64,000 nucleotides of DNA from Crocodylus rhombifer. Lineage: Eukaryota; Chordata; Crocodylia; Crocodylidae. The number at the start of each line of letters is the position of its first letter. Positions within the stretch are counted from its first letter, which is position 1. Below, one piece after another: positions 44,958 through 56,765 of the stretch. Below the pieces are notes generated by a model. It worked only from the letters and a program-made list of their open reading frames with translations. It made no database searches and had not been told where the DNA came from. The stretch lies in contig JAVSML010000947.1 in assembly GCA_038503035.1 (NCBI GenBank), forward strand, positions 101,276 to 165,275, written 5' to 3'. The position numbers were made by a program, and so were the translations under genes.

Positions 44958-46958
44958 TCTACCAAATTGGCCTTGCATGGAATTTTACTGTGCACACAGT
45001 TACTAACAACTTACAGTGGCCCTAATGCACAGCTCATGTTATTTAGTGCAAATTCAGTGCCTGTAAACGTGACTGGAGTCTCCTATTTGCAATCCATCTT
45101 TGTTTTCCAAGTTGACACTGTTTTTTTAACCTGCCACTGGAATTGGTATATAGGGTTCCCCAGTGGCCTTCCTCAGTGGCTCAGGGAGGAGACAACTTTA
45201 GGTATCTAAATTAGTGTGTCATTGCTGCCAGGGCAACAATGCAATAATTGCAGATGCAGATGCTATGCTTATATATGGGTGAAAACACTCCAGATCAGAG
45301 GTCCAGACTGGATCAGGCCTTGAGTCCATATAGTCCCAGGCCCTGAATCACCAGAGGCTTCTGAGGAAGGTATGAAAATACCACAGCAGGCAGATATGGA
45401 GCAATTGCCCTGTGTCACTGGTCTATAAGCAAAAGATTCTCTTAAACTAGAGCTGGCCAGAAAATTGTTATGAATTTATTTTCAGCTGAAGAAAGGTACT
45501 TTAAGGAAGCCAGAATTCTTTCAAATATCAATTTTGACATATTCTTATGGAAAAATTAATTCATAAAAATATAATTTAAAACTTAATTTAAGAATTGAAA
45601 AATGTCTTGTCAACTTCACAATTTTTCAATTGTGATTTTTCCATTTTATATCAATACATTATTTCATGACGTCAGTAGGAGTGCCAGATAGCAACAGCTT
45701 ACACATTCAATTTTTTTAAATTTAAAATTATTTAAAATAACTGAAGTCAGTGTTGATCCATCTTTTCCTGACCAAAGCATCTTCTTTTTATACTGTAATG
45801 TGTCAAACTGTTGTTTTTTTGGATAAAACAGAACATGCTTTGATCCAGAAAAAAATCTGCTGTTTCAATTGGAATTAAGTAGAAGCCACTCTTAATGATT
45901 ATCAGTATTACAATGTTATTAATTTCTGTATCATTATGCGCAAGGACTACTGACATGTGATATGAGGGTCCCCTTGTGCTTGCCTGGTCACACTGAGCAG
46001 AGAATGCCTCTGTTCATGGAAGGGATGGTAGTTAATAGCTGCACCTCATTGCACCAGGCTAATAGAAGAAGTGAAAGGAAGGCTTATGGAAAGGGAAGGT
46101 ATAGCAGGTCCTGACTCCCCCTGGTGACCAAACTACCCCTGCCTTACTTCAACTCCTCAGGGTACCCTCCCTGATCTGTTTTGTCTGCCATACCTTGATA
46201 GATATTTTCAGTATTTAGAGAAGCTGCACCTTGAAGTGAGCCTGAGTTTTCTGCTTTACCACCTGGTATGCCCAGCTGGCACCAGGCTTGTCCCTCAGGC
46301 ACTAAACTGCCTTAAAGGCATTAATCATGGCCCTCAGGCTCCCCCATGCCTTGCAGGTCTTACTCTTCATCAGCCTCGCCAGGCTTCAGCCCTCATGGCT
46401 TTAGCCCACCAGTTGCTCTAGCTGTAGACTTCTAGCCTGGGCCCATTTCTTCTGGACCAACTTCTGAGTCTCAGCCTGCCTGTGTCTCATTCTGGTCAGG
46501 TTCTTGGCCCCCTTGACTTCAGCTCACCTCTGGTAGGCCTCAGAACCTGAAATGCCTCCCAGGCATCCCTACATGGCCTCCTTATCACCCCTCCATCCAT
46601 TATCCGATCCTCTGATTTAAAGCTAAACCAGAAATGCAAGTAACCACTTCAAACTGAAACAATCAAAGTGCCACTCTGGGTCATCATACTGCTGCCAAAG
46701 CCACCTCCCCACTCAATGGCTCTCAGCCCCTGGGAATACCTGACCTGGTGTGGCCTGCAGCTTCCATTTCTTGCCAACCTGAGATAGCAGGAACTCTGCC
46801 TCTCACAAAGTTCAGGACTGCCCTGGCCTCAGGGACCCAGGTTTATATTCCCTGAGCTGCTCCTCTTCTTCCCCTGACTCTGCAGGTGTGATCCCTAAGC
46901 CTGCTGAGGAGTATACTGGTATTCTCCTGACTCCAGCAGTCATTACCCTTCTTCCTAC
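44958..46958. other. Unassigned sequence with a possible hAT fragment
   Basis: TAGAGCTGGCCAGAAAATT at about 45450 resembles a hAT end, with AT-rich text to about 45730. No partner end is found. 46230-46900 is C/T-rich without domains. I see no gene. Confidence 0.4.
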
Positions 46959-47556
46959 TGTTAGAAATATTATTAAAAATGCATTATGAATAGTGTTGTT
47001 AGAACAGCACGGCTAGCAACTCTCCCTGGTGGGAGGAGGAGGTGGAGGACAGACTACCGAGGGCTCTTTGTATTAAGGTATCACTCTCTTTGTTTTGCAA
47101 ATTTACTATCTCTTTGTTACAGTAAAGCATATACTCCTTAGTTTTTTCATGCAGATAAGAGTAATTGCAATTTTTAATGATCCTGTCCTTGGGACAGAGA
47201 AAGTTTGAACTTTTGGTAACCTAAAGAGCTTTCTAAGCATGCGTAATCAGCTAATACATATAAGCCTATCCGCCCCGCATACTTAAGTAGTTAATTATAA
47301 TACACATGCAACGGATGACGTGACGTCATTTCATATATGTTTGTATGAACTGGAAATGAGTTGTAAGAGTTCCTGCTTTTGCACACGTGCCCAGGGGAGA
47401 GGGGATAAAGCCCGCTGAGAAGTTTTCCCCGCGGGCAGAGTGTGGTCTTTTGTCTTCGCTCTGACCCTATTTGCAAATATACTTTTTGTGTTGCTAATAG
47501 AGTGTGTCTGAGAGTTCTTTGCCTCCCGAGAAACGAACCGCAGCATTTTTGCTTCA
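46959..47556 (+). mobile_element. Solo LTR of an endogenous retrovirus
   Basis: 598 bp, opening TGTTAGAAAT and closing GCTTCA, flanked by CTAC (46955-46958 and 47557-47560): the TG...CA form and 4-bp duplication of gammaretrovirus-like (class I) integration. The U3-like part holds TGACGTCA, a perfect CRE/ATF palindrome, at 47321-47328, and TATA-like candidates (acatataagc about 47256, GGATAAAGC about 47402). A U5-like tail follows (ttttgtcttcgctctgacc ... gttctttgcctccc). No internal viral genes adjoin it, so it arose by LTR-LTR recombination. The orientation is inferred from the order of these signals. The class is an inference from duplication length. Confidence 0.7.
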
Positions 47557-47560
47557 CTAC

Positions 47561-48308
47561 CTGGAGCCCTGTCCTATTGGTCTGTTCCTCTACAGCTAGT
47601 ACCAGGTAGTTATCTGCAGCCCTTTAGCTCCCCAGCTGCCTATTCTTCTGCAGCTAGCCTGGGTTTAGCTGCCTGCTTCTGCCTGTGAGCCTCAGCTGTT
47701 GCAGTCTCTCTTTAAAGTAACAGGAGTCTCTGGCTTCCTGTTAGAGGGAGAAAAGCATCTGAATGGAGCAGAAGGCAGCAGGTTGGGATCATTTCTATCT
47801 TCTGGGATGGCTAAACTAAACACCTACTGACATGACTCATTAGGTTCCCTGAGCAGGCTGAAGCAAAATGACTTAGCATTAATGCTGTGAATCATACCCC
47901 AAAGGATTAGGGACCAACCAAAATTGCAATTTTGTGGAAAACATGAAATCTGCCATTGCCCACAAAAGCCCAGTCCAAAAGCGGGCAATGTCCATGAAAT
48001 CTGTAAAAAAGCAAAGGAAAGAAAACTTATTGAAAATAAAATGCTGGCTCCCTAAAGGGAGTCATCAGTTCTCATGGCACATGCAGCCTGCCAATGGGGA
48101 ACAGGAGGAGGGGGCTGCCAGCACTCAGGGGAGCCCAAGATGACTACTGCCCCCCTGCCCTTGCTACTGATTGGCTGAACGCTGCCTGTTGTGCAACCCT
48201 GCTCCTCTCCACCAATCAGTGGCAAGGTCTGGGCTGCATGATGGACAGCCCTCACAACCAACCAGCAGCAAGAAGCAGGGCCACATGCCAGACAGCTCTT
48301 GCAGCCAA
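47561..48308. other. Unassigned sequence
   Basis: No gene. Words such as CATGAAATCTG and GGCAATGTCCATGAAATC recur at 47940-48000. CCAATCA/GATTGG words recur at 48165-48310. No element borders were found. Confidence 0.4.
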
Positions 48309-48394
48309 TCACTTCCTGCCCTTTGGGCGGGGGGCTGGACTTGATGATCTTCCAAGGTCCCTTCCAGCCCTAATGCCCGTGAAATCTGTGAAAT
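48309..48394 (+). mobile_element. CR1 LINE, 3' tip only
   Basis: CACTTCCTGCCCTTTGGGCG, then TGGACTTGATGATCTTCC and a gtgaaatctgtgaaatc tail: the last 85 bases of the 9293/37391 subfamily. This is a very short 5'-truncated copy. Confidence 0.85.
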
Positions 48395-49262
48395 CACCAG
48401 GGTCCATTGGCCAACCAGAGGTCCAGTGGTCCTCCCCCACCCCCAGCTATGATAAGCCCTCAAAAATCGCAGCTGACCCTGTGTTCTGCCTGCAAAATCA
48501 GCTGACTACCTCCTTGAGTTGGATAGATCCCTACAGATGATGCATTAAGCTAATAGAACACAAGATATAATTTGAGTCTGCTTCACAGGCGCAGATCTGA
48601 AAAGCTCCATGGCCTTTGTACCTAGGTGACTAGCACATTACAGACCCATAGACAGAAGTGCGCAGGGCAGAGCAGTGAGCCCCAGTCTCCATCTCCTTCC
48701 TATCCTACCAGCATTTCTGATGGGACACTGATTGCATCAATCTGTAAGCTAGCCAAATAGAGACATTTCATGTGGTTCCTCTCCCCTCCAACAGTAGGTA
48801 AAAATAAAACCTTCACTGTTTAAAACACCATGCACTTTTCAGGGACTCAGTGGTTATCATTACTTGCATTTAATAAGCCTAGAGTCTTCCTCACCATTAA
48901 TATGTGAGGAGTTTGACTAAGTGAGAATCTGTACTGGTAGCCTGCCTAGAGCAGTAGTGAGGGTGATACATAGCTTCCTCATTAGCAGCTATGCAGGAAG
49001 CTGAAAAAAATACCCCAAAACTAAAGATCAGACTCCTAATTAGCACCACAGTTTTTACGACAGAAGAACTCCTAAAGGGCAGTCATTTTCCAGAAGATAT
49101 AATGTAATTACTGGCACAATCTAGCAGCACTGTGATATACATTAAAGTGAAGTTTTCCCTAGCCCAAGCACATGTGTGAGGTGTCTACACAGCAACATGC
49201 ACAGAGCTCCTGGCACCCCAAGTCAGCCAATCAGAGTCCTACTTAAAGCTTTCTGTTGCCAC
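48395..49262. other. Unassigned sequence
   Basis: No gene, RNA or element border found. Confidence 0.45.
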
Positions 49263-49720
49263 CTGGGATGCATCCAGACAAGTGCACACATGAAGTTTGC
49301 AGAGCCCAAGACCGATCTGCAAACTGCACATGCCACACATGCAGGCAGCAGGGTGACAGGTTTTTTTGACACTGGAAGATCCTGGTGTGAAAAAAAAAGT
49401 GGGACAGCACACATGGCAGCACTGTACACCACCAAAACCAGATTCTGGCTGGCCAGAGCCACACTCCAGCTGCCAGCCAGGCTCTGTGCACCTGGGTCAC
49501 CACCGCTGGAACCCCAGAAGGCCCCCAGGACCCTATGTAAGGCTGCTGGAACCAGCCCAGGTGTTGGTCCCAGCCTTCCCTACCCACCCAGGGCAACTTG
49601 CCACATGCCAGGGTGCACGTGCACAGGCATTCCCCAGGGACAAGTAGCAGCAACTGTGTGCCACTGCTACTTGTCCCCAGGGAAACACATGTGCATGTGT
49701 ATCTGGACATGTGTCTGTAG
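49263..49720. mobile_element. Probable MITE with internal hairpin
   Basis: GATGCATCCAGACAAGTGCA near the left and, read backwards, ACATGTCCAGATACACATGC near the right form an imperfect inverted repeat. Inside, GGGACAAGTAGCAG (49637-49650) and CTGCTACTTGTCCC (49664-49677) are exact reverse complements 13 bases apart. The open frames over this region on both strands (longest 227 codons from 49176) lack any domain and mirror each other. Confidence 0.45.
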
Positions 49721-50429
49721 TGCTTTGCACAACCCTGCTCTTTCATTCATTTTCCCTTGTCCTGCGGAGGCTCATCCCATTTCCCCACCTGCATTACCAA
49801 CTATGATTCCCTACTTACCAGTTCCCCACAGAATCAGTTCTGTACTTTCTTCCCTGTGACCCCTTATGATTGGTACAGCTTCAACACTGGACATATTGGG
49901 CTGGTCTGGACCATAGCAGTTATGTGTCTTAGCAAGGATAGGGCTGAGTATACCTTCCCCAGCCAAGTCCACAGGCTCACTTCAGAGCTGGAAGTTTCCC
50001 AGTGGGGCTGCTCCTGAGGGCATGACAGTGAATTCTGACAGCCCCAGAGCAGCTTCGATCCAAACCATATTGGTGGACATGAGTGAGAGGACAGGCTGAA
50101 CTCTGTCTTCTCTGAGACTTGCTGGTTCTTCTCTGAGACTTGCTGCTGCAGCAGTATAGAAAACTATTGTATCTCAAGTGGCGATGCAGTGGGCCACCAT
50201 GAGTAACAGCTCTTGTAAGTAGTAGATTTGAGTGATGAATAGTGATACAACACACAGTATCATCATGCATAGGTGCAAGTAAATGTTTCCAAATTCACAT
50301 TATCATAAAATAAGACAACACGATGCAATGGCTGAAAGTTGAAACTAAGCAAACTGAGATGATAAAAAAATGCAAACCGTTTAACACAGAGGATAATCAA
50401 TAAACTATCAAAACAATTTGCTAGAGACT
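49721..50429. other. Unassigned sequence
   Basis: Nothing recognisable apart from a local duplication of TTCTCTGAGACTTGCTG at about 50109-50145. Confidence 0.45.
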
Positions 50430-50595
50430 AGATTTGTATTCTTCATCACTGGATTGCTTTAAATTAAGACTCGATGCTTTCCTCAAAGAAAAGTTGTAAA
50501 TTAAATTGGGCTTAGGTTAAGGACATCTTGGGGCCTGTGCTGTGCAGGTGTTTGGACCAGATGAGCACAGTGGCCTTTGCTGGCTCCCAATACAG
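50430..50595 (+). mobile_element. CR1/L3-like 3' end fragment
   Basis: CTGGATTGCTTTAAATTAAG and TTTGGACCAGATGAGCACAG then ggcctttgctggc fit the 3' end of a turtle/crocodilian CR1 type (ggaccagatgatcac...ggtcccttctggcc). Old and short. Confidence 0.5.
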
Positions 50596-51379
50596 GTGAG
50601 TGGAAATACTGTTCTCTAAAGTGTATTTTTAAATATGAAAGGCCTTTTTAAGTCTTGCTAGGCCATACCTCCAGGACATTTCTTCACCACGTTCTAGGTG
50701 TAGAGGAAAACACGCAACCACAACAGTTAATATTACTCATTATAAATACCTGCTGGAGAGCAGCTCAGCAGGGGTTGCATCTTGTCAATGCCAAGGGCTG
50801 TTTTTCAGTTTATTAACAAGAGCTCAATTGAAGTAAGACTGTGAGATGACGTAGGAACAGAGGTGGGAGGTTGTTTGTGGAATGCCGGCCAAAAAAAGAG
50901 AATTTGTAGGAGGAGTTGGAAGGCTGGGCCTGAGTTTGTTTGGCGTGTTGGAGGGGGAGGATATTCCAGGCACAGCATGAAAATAGCTGAGGTGAGAGGT
51001 TTGGAGAGGGGGCTGCAGGACTGAAATTGTGCACTTGGGACTCTAGGTGTCCTGATATTAAATAAACCAGAAGAAATACATGCCTGAGGGTGAGTGCCAA
51101 AATGTAGATAGAAGAAGCACCTAGAAGGCTGAAAGGTCTGAAGTCTGAGCAGTGATACTGGTGGCAGATGGAGGTGGTAAAGAGGAAAGTGGAACAACAA
51201 GTGGATTTTTTCAGTTCAATGTCTGAAATGAAATTAATTCAGGAAATAATTTGCTGCAGGTTCAACCAAAATGGATTTTTTTTCAGTTTTTCACAAAAAA
51301 GAATAAAAACAAAACAAAGCCCAGAGATTTATTTGGGATGAACCCAAAATATTTGTTTCATTTTATGCTTTTCCCTTCC
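50596..51379. other. Unassigned sequence
   Basis: The T-rich text at 51200-51370 (aaatgaaatt, gatttttttcag) resembles internal hAT sequence, but no ends are visible. The minus frames at 50805-51200 lack domains. Confidence 0.4.
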
Positions 51380-52080
51380 CTGTCTGCCCCAATTTATTTA
51401 TAAATTTATAAATTTTTAAAGTATTTTGGAAGGGGAAGTTGAAATATTCTAGAACATTGGAAAAAAGTTGTCAACATTTTCAAAATTTTTAACCAGGGAT
51501 GAAATCCATAATTAGCAAAAAATGGGTTTTGCCCAGTTGCGGTGTGGGTGGAGTTGTTATATGTGAATTTTGCAAATGCTAATAGAGAAACCCAGTTGTC
51601 TTGCTGGAAGCTGAGGTAGCACTGAGGTACTGCTTCAAAACCTGGTTGGCACTGAGGTACTGATTCAAAACCTTTCATCCTGGCCATTCACCTGGGAGTC
51701 ATATGCTGAAGCAGAACCTCATGCCAGAACTAGGTAACAAATTGAGACCCCAGTCAGATGCTATGCTGCCCAGAAGGCTATACAAGCCAAATATATGGTC
51801 TAACTACATGGGAGTGGTGTCCTTGGCCAAGGAAAGGTTTATACATGGGATAAAATGGTCCATATTAGTCAACTAGTCTGTTACTGTCAGGATTGCAAAG
51901 CAACTATGTGATATGGGTACCTCTACAAACTCAAAATAGATCAAGAACCAAGTTGCCAAAAGTATTCAAGGTTTTTATGGTCAGTGAGAACCTTTCACGC
52001 CCTTTCAAGGTATACATAGAGTGCTCCTTCAAGGTAATAGCACCACTCCTTAAATTTCAACAAGGGAAATGGGGCAGAAA
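51380..52080 (-). pseudogene. Ty3/Gypsy integrase fragment
   Basis: The integrase of an LTR retrotransposon joins the cDNA to host DNA. Reading leftward, the text gives TNMDHFIPCINLSLAKD, LDHIFGLYSLLGSIASDWG (the second catalytic-core aspartate region, usually SDRG), a gap, then SAYDSQVNGQDERF. After a frame change it gives QQDNWVSLLAFAKFTYNNST and TGQNPFFANYGFHP, the C-terminal core signature of this clade. There are several stops and shifts. No LTR or other pol domain is recognisable next to it, so it is an isolated fossil. Confidence 0.75.
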
Positions 52081-53339
52081 ACATGTAACACAACAGCTAA
52101 ATTGCTTTTTTGACTAATGTCATCAATAGTCCACACTTTGCTTGATCTCCATATGCTTCATAACAGATAAAACAAAGGTGCTCCAGTAACTATATTTCAA
52201 CACACTCTGAAATGATGTGTAGTGCTTGACGCTGAAGGAATACACACTGAATAGATTTTGGAGAAATTTGGAATTGTCACCACAGACCTTTTCTAGTGAC
52301 AGTTTGTTTGAATCATATTTGGCACGGGTGATATATCATATTTCCTGTCACTCATTTAAATACTTTAGAGTCTTTTAAAAATTAATTAAAAACACCTCTG
52401 CTTTGAGATCAGGGACAAAAAAATTTCCCCAGCTGTTGCATTTTAAGTGGCAGATTGTCCTGTACTGAAGATAAACTTGCCAAACAAATGCCAATATCTG
52501 AACAACCCCCCAAAGATAATTTTATTTTATATCCACAGAAAGGATTAGAAAGGGAAATTTAACATTTTAGAACTGATGGAGACAATGGAACTCAATTAGC
52601 TAATTTATATCACATGGCAACTGTGCCAACTGGATCAATGCCACTTTTTTGCTGGTTAAAATTTTAAGAAGAAATGGAGCCAGACTACAGCTTGCTGTAG
52701 CCTTACATGAAAATTATTTTCAGCAGTCTTTTTATGCATAAAATGTAGGATGTGGCGCCCTTGGAAGACAGCAGCAATACCAAAGATTCAAGATAGAGCT
52801 GAACAAATAATTCCTGGCAAACAACATATTAGATAAATTCAATCTCTTTTTTTCCCTTGTGCAAAATTTGAGTGGTTTATGATTTCCTAGATTTTTGTTC
52901 TTTAAATTTATGCAGCTTCATATGTTTTTGTCTCTAAAGATTAATCTCCAGTGTTCCAAACTGAAGCTGCTTTGCTTGGTTATGTTTGGACAAGCAAAAT
53001 CCAGATTAGATGGTTGCATAAGTATTTCTGGAGTAGATACTGAAATTCTTTGGAAATTTCCTTTCCAGCACTTCCAACAAGTGAATGTGAAAGGGCATGG
53101 AAAGGAGTGAAATAAAGTTAATTTAATATGCCAACAAATATACACGGTGTTCATATTTTTAGCCCAACCCTAGCTGATACTCTCAGCAACATCTGAATCA
53201 TAAACAACATGCAAGTCTCAAAAACACACTTATGCACAGGTTGGCAGTTTGTTGTGTGCACACACTCCTATGCACATGGACAGCTATGTATATATCCAGA
53301 CTGATCATATGTTCTGGATACCAACACTTATGCTTTTCC
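52081..53339. other. Unassigned AT-rich sequence
   Basis: No gene or element found. It may contain more of the Gypsy element beyond recognition. Confidence 0.4.
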
Positions 53340-53445
53340 CCAAAAGCTCAGTGGCTAGGTCAGTTATCTAAGACAGTGGAGGTCCGGTGTACTAGTCATC
53401 CCTCCCCCCCCACCCAGGAGTTCAAGTCTAGATCTCTGGCTTTCC
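53340..53445 (+). repeat. tRNA-derived SINE-like fragment
   Basis: AGCTCAGTGGCTAGGTCAG looks like an A box with D-arm, and GGAGTTCAAGTCTAG like a B box, with an extra C-run (53403-53413) between. Not a functional tRNA gene: no acceptor stem pairs. Confidence 0.4.
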
Positions 53446-53689
53446 TGCACACCACTCCAAATACCATACCACAGGATCAGCCATTATTCAAGCTACTTTT
53501 TCTCACTGCTTTTGAAGCTGGTTCCCTGGTAAAGCAGGCTCCCTGTGTTCTACCTTGGGACCTTTGCTTCTACTGAGGCAGAAACTTCTGCACTGCTCTC
53601 ATCCATTTTTCCAATGACTAGTTTAGCAAATCAGCTTTTAAAGGAGCACCAGAAAAGGGTCTGAATAATGGCCAACATTTGGTGGGGTG

Positions 53690-54335
53690 GTTACAGGGCT
53701 CTCCTGAAAAGCAAAAGTGGTTCTGGCTTAACCTTCCTCTCTGGGTGAGAGGGACCAGACTCCCAGATGAGTGCCCTAGTTTAATGGGCCCCTGCCGGAC
53801 TACTGAGAGGGGGAGGAAGTCCAGGGTTCACTGGCCAGCCCCAGCCCCTTGAACAGACTTATAATAGCAAAGGGGACCCTTATATAAAATGGTCACCTGC
53901 CCCAGGTGTAGGCAGTGATTGGCAGGCCTGGGACAGAAGTAGAGGGTCAGGTGACCCAAGGAGGGGGCCATAAGCCCAGGGACTGGCCTAGAAGGTGCAG
54001 TGTGGCTGTAGGAGCCTCGGGAGGCAAAGCTCTAGGGAGGAGCTGATCCAATGCCCATAGAGGAAGGACTTTGTGCCACAGAAAAGTAGAAGAAACCTAG
54101 CCCATCGAGTAGAAAGAGATAAGTGCCTTGAGCCTTTGTGTTAGGACTACGACAGGATAAGAGTAACTCCAACCAGGGAACTTTGTGTTTTGGGAGTGGG
54201 AGCTCATGTTTTAATTTACATTTATACTGGAGGACTGGATGTAGCTGTAAGGGAAGGATTGGAGGCCACAGGGTGCTACAGGGAAACTCAGCACAGGACA
54301 CTTCCAGGGCCCGAAGCCTAGTAGGCATCTTGCCT
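53690..54335 (+). other. Possible LTR-like segment
   Basis: CTTATATAAAATGGTC (about 53879) is a TATA candidate, followed by GGTCAGGTGACCCAAGGAGG and a purine-rich leader, a layout I know from sauropsid LTRs. Ends are not defined. Confidence 0.3.
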
Positions 54336-54879
54336 TAAGAGTAAGTCATAGAAAGCAGTGAGAAGGAGGAAGACCCACCCACACTTTTCATTAACTATTT
54401 TTCAGGAACTTGAGCAAGATGGAATACAATTGCAGTTAGGCATGTGCATCTTATTTATGTAATAGGTGGAATAGAATCTGGCCCCAAGTGTATCAGCTGA
54501 GGAGGAAAACAATGGCATCTCACTTTGAATGCCACCTTTAATAGTAATATGTAACCTGACTGAAAAAAACAGAGTCTTTGGCAAATGCAGAGTTTAAATC
54601 TAGCTCTCCTCAGTCCCAGACCAAGGTGACTGTTCCTTTCATCCCTCAGTTTTGAAGAGAGAGATCTAATTCTGGATTGAAAACTCATAATTTATGTATT
54701 AAAATGGGCTTCAGAAGATACTTCCTTTTTTCTCTTATCTAATGGAGGCAACATCCCTCCTGCCATCTTCCAAACCCAAACTGTATCCTCTTCTCCTTTA
54801 ATTATAGATCTAAAAGGAGGAATTTAACAAATTTATGGTTCAATCCTGCACATATTCAAGTAAGTAATCCTTCCTATTT

Positions 54880-55072
54880 CCATTGGAAAAAAATTTAAAA
54901 GCTGAAAATTGAAATGAAACATTGTTAACCTAAGAACAGTTTGTTCAACTTCTCAGTTTACCAAGAGTTTAAAAAATTCATTTCAGTTCAACTTCATTTT
55001 TTGATTTTGTACAGAAGCCTGTAAACAACCAAAACCGCAGCCACAAATTAGTAATTTGCATAGCTCTAATTT
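54880..55072 (-). mobile_element. hAT-derived fragment
   Basis: Read backwards it begins TAGAGCTATGCAAATTAC and continues with text rich in ttcaac and aaatga words, typical of short hAT elements. The other end is lost. Confidence 0.4.
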
Positions 55073-55289
55073 GGGTTAGTATGAGTTAAGCCACTGCTAT
55101 TGCTAGCAAAATATCTAGTTAAGATCAGGGCCCCACTTCGGTATATAGCATGTAATCACAAAAGAAAACGTGATTCTGAACTTACAGTTAATGTTACTGG
55201 TTGTAACTTACTATTTGAAACATTAGTAATCTTACTGTTTGGTTTAAATTTGACCCTGCTGAAGCTGGTTTTGACCCTGCTGAGTGCCT

Positions 55290-55420
55290 CTACCTCTTGC
55301 TCTACCACAAGAGATGGGTCCAGATCTGGCCTATGAGGAGCGCCACAATCCAGATACAGTCCACAAGAAACCCCACAGTTAGGATCTGACCCACTGGCCC
55401 AAATTACTTTGACACCCCTG
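55290..55420 (-). mobile_element. hAT terminal fragment
   Basis: Read backwards: CAGGGGTGTCAAAGTAATTT then GGGCCAGTGGGTCAGATCC. CAGGGGTGTCAAA is a classic hAT end. No partner end or duplication was found. Confidence 0.5.
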
Positions 55421-56097
55421 CTACGACTAATTCTCTTTTTACAGATATTCACTAAAGAGATTGTACCATTTTTCTTTAAATACCAGAGGCCTAAAACAGA
55501 AATTGAAATGTTTATCCTCTGTCTTCAGAACACTTAAACCCCTCACTGTTTTATATGGGCACTCAGACTAGGCCAGCTGGTTTGAAAATTGGCCTCTGAT
55601 TTTCAAACATCTAAGATACATGTAAATTCAAACATTTAAGACACACAGAATATGTCTCAAGAAGACACTGAAAGGGTGATGGTACAACATATGCAGATGG
55701 ACACTACAATCAGAGGCTACACTACTTCTGTATTCCAGGAGGAACCAATATTCTTTGCTTGCATCTATTTGCCTTTTAAAGTACTATATCCCTCCTCCCT
55801 CTCCCCACAGGTACCTATTAAACAAGATAGTTAAGCTATGTGATGAATTATTAGAGATCATCAGTATTGATTTTACCCAAGTTCCCAATCAAAATAAGAC
55901 ACTCATTCCCATAAGGTCAGGGTCCCATTGTGCTAGGTGTTGCTCAGTTCCTGCCCTAAGGAACATGGTCCAGTTTCTATTCCACCTATAGGGTTTACAA
56001 GTGGATTTAAGCATCTAAGTGTGATTATGGACTACCTTGTTCAAGTTCTGAAAATGCATTAACTCATTTACTGTTGAAATACACCATCATCTTGCCC
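55421..56097. other. Unassigned sequence
   Basis: I see nothing here that I can assign. Confidence 0.45.
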
Positions 56098-56258
56098 ATA
56101 GGTGACTGGTAAGGGGGGCACAGAGGCACGTGCCCCCCCTTACAGGGCCATCCCCGCCACTGATACTGTCAGCGGCTTCTGTGGGTGCTCACCAGCTCAT
56201 CGCCAGCACTGGCTTCTGTCGGTACCCTCCCAGACTCAGGAGGCACCAGTCACCTGTG
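56098..56258. mobile_element. Family E GC-rich element, copy 3
   Basis: CATAGGTGACTGGTAAGG at the left pairs with the right end read backwards, CACAGGTGACTGGTGCC. CAGAGGCACGTGCCCCCC follows the left end, as in the two copies inside family A copy 3. About 160 bp, non-coding. Confidence 0.5.
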
Positions 56259-56429
56259 ATCTTGCCTGAAAGATGGAGTTGCAAAAAATGCAGCAAGGAG
56301 AAGGAGGACTTACCCACCTTTTGCACGAACTTTTTTAAGTGACTTGAGTAGCGTTGAGTCTGCTCACACACCAAGTACTCGGAATAGAATCTGGTTCCAT
56401 ACAGTCCACAATTGCCAGGATAGGGAATT

Positions 56430-56765
56430 GGAAATACCATTTAAACATGTCCATTCTACAGGCAAGGATTAAGTAATTTACCCAAGGTCATGTCTGAGGT
56501 CATGTCTGAGGCAGAACTGGAAAACTTAGCTGAGTCTCCCACATGCTGTTAAATCTAAAGGGCCATATATAGCACAGAGAAACCCATTATACTGTAACCT
56601 GCTAGGCACAATTACATGTTACTCTATGCTATTTGAAGTCAAGGAGACATCATACTGTTTTCCCTTGAAACCTTGCCATCAAACCTAACATTCAATGTCA
56701 CTTTTAGTCGTCAGGTCATCAAGATGGCAATTATTTATTAAACTCCATAATTGGCAGGAATTATC
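56430..56765 (+). repeat. MIR-like SINE plus tail shared with 4,350-4,700
   Basis: CCATTCTACAGGCAAGGATT, AATTTACCCAAGGTCATG and GGCAGAACTGGAAAAC follow the MIR order. GGTCATGTCTGA is duplicated in tandem at 56487-56512. The tail holds CAATGTCACTTTTAGTC and ATTTATTAAACT as at 4,630-4,680. Confidence 0.55.

Noticed and set aside
46959..47557. Minus-strand frames at 47291-47557 as a viral or host gene
   Set aside because: They lie wholly within the solo LTR and have no viral domain.
49176..49859. Plus-strand open frame of 227 codons, the longest without a known family
   Set aside because: No domain or motif, opposite-strand frames overlap it (49243-49746), and it lies across a probable MITE with an internal hairpin.
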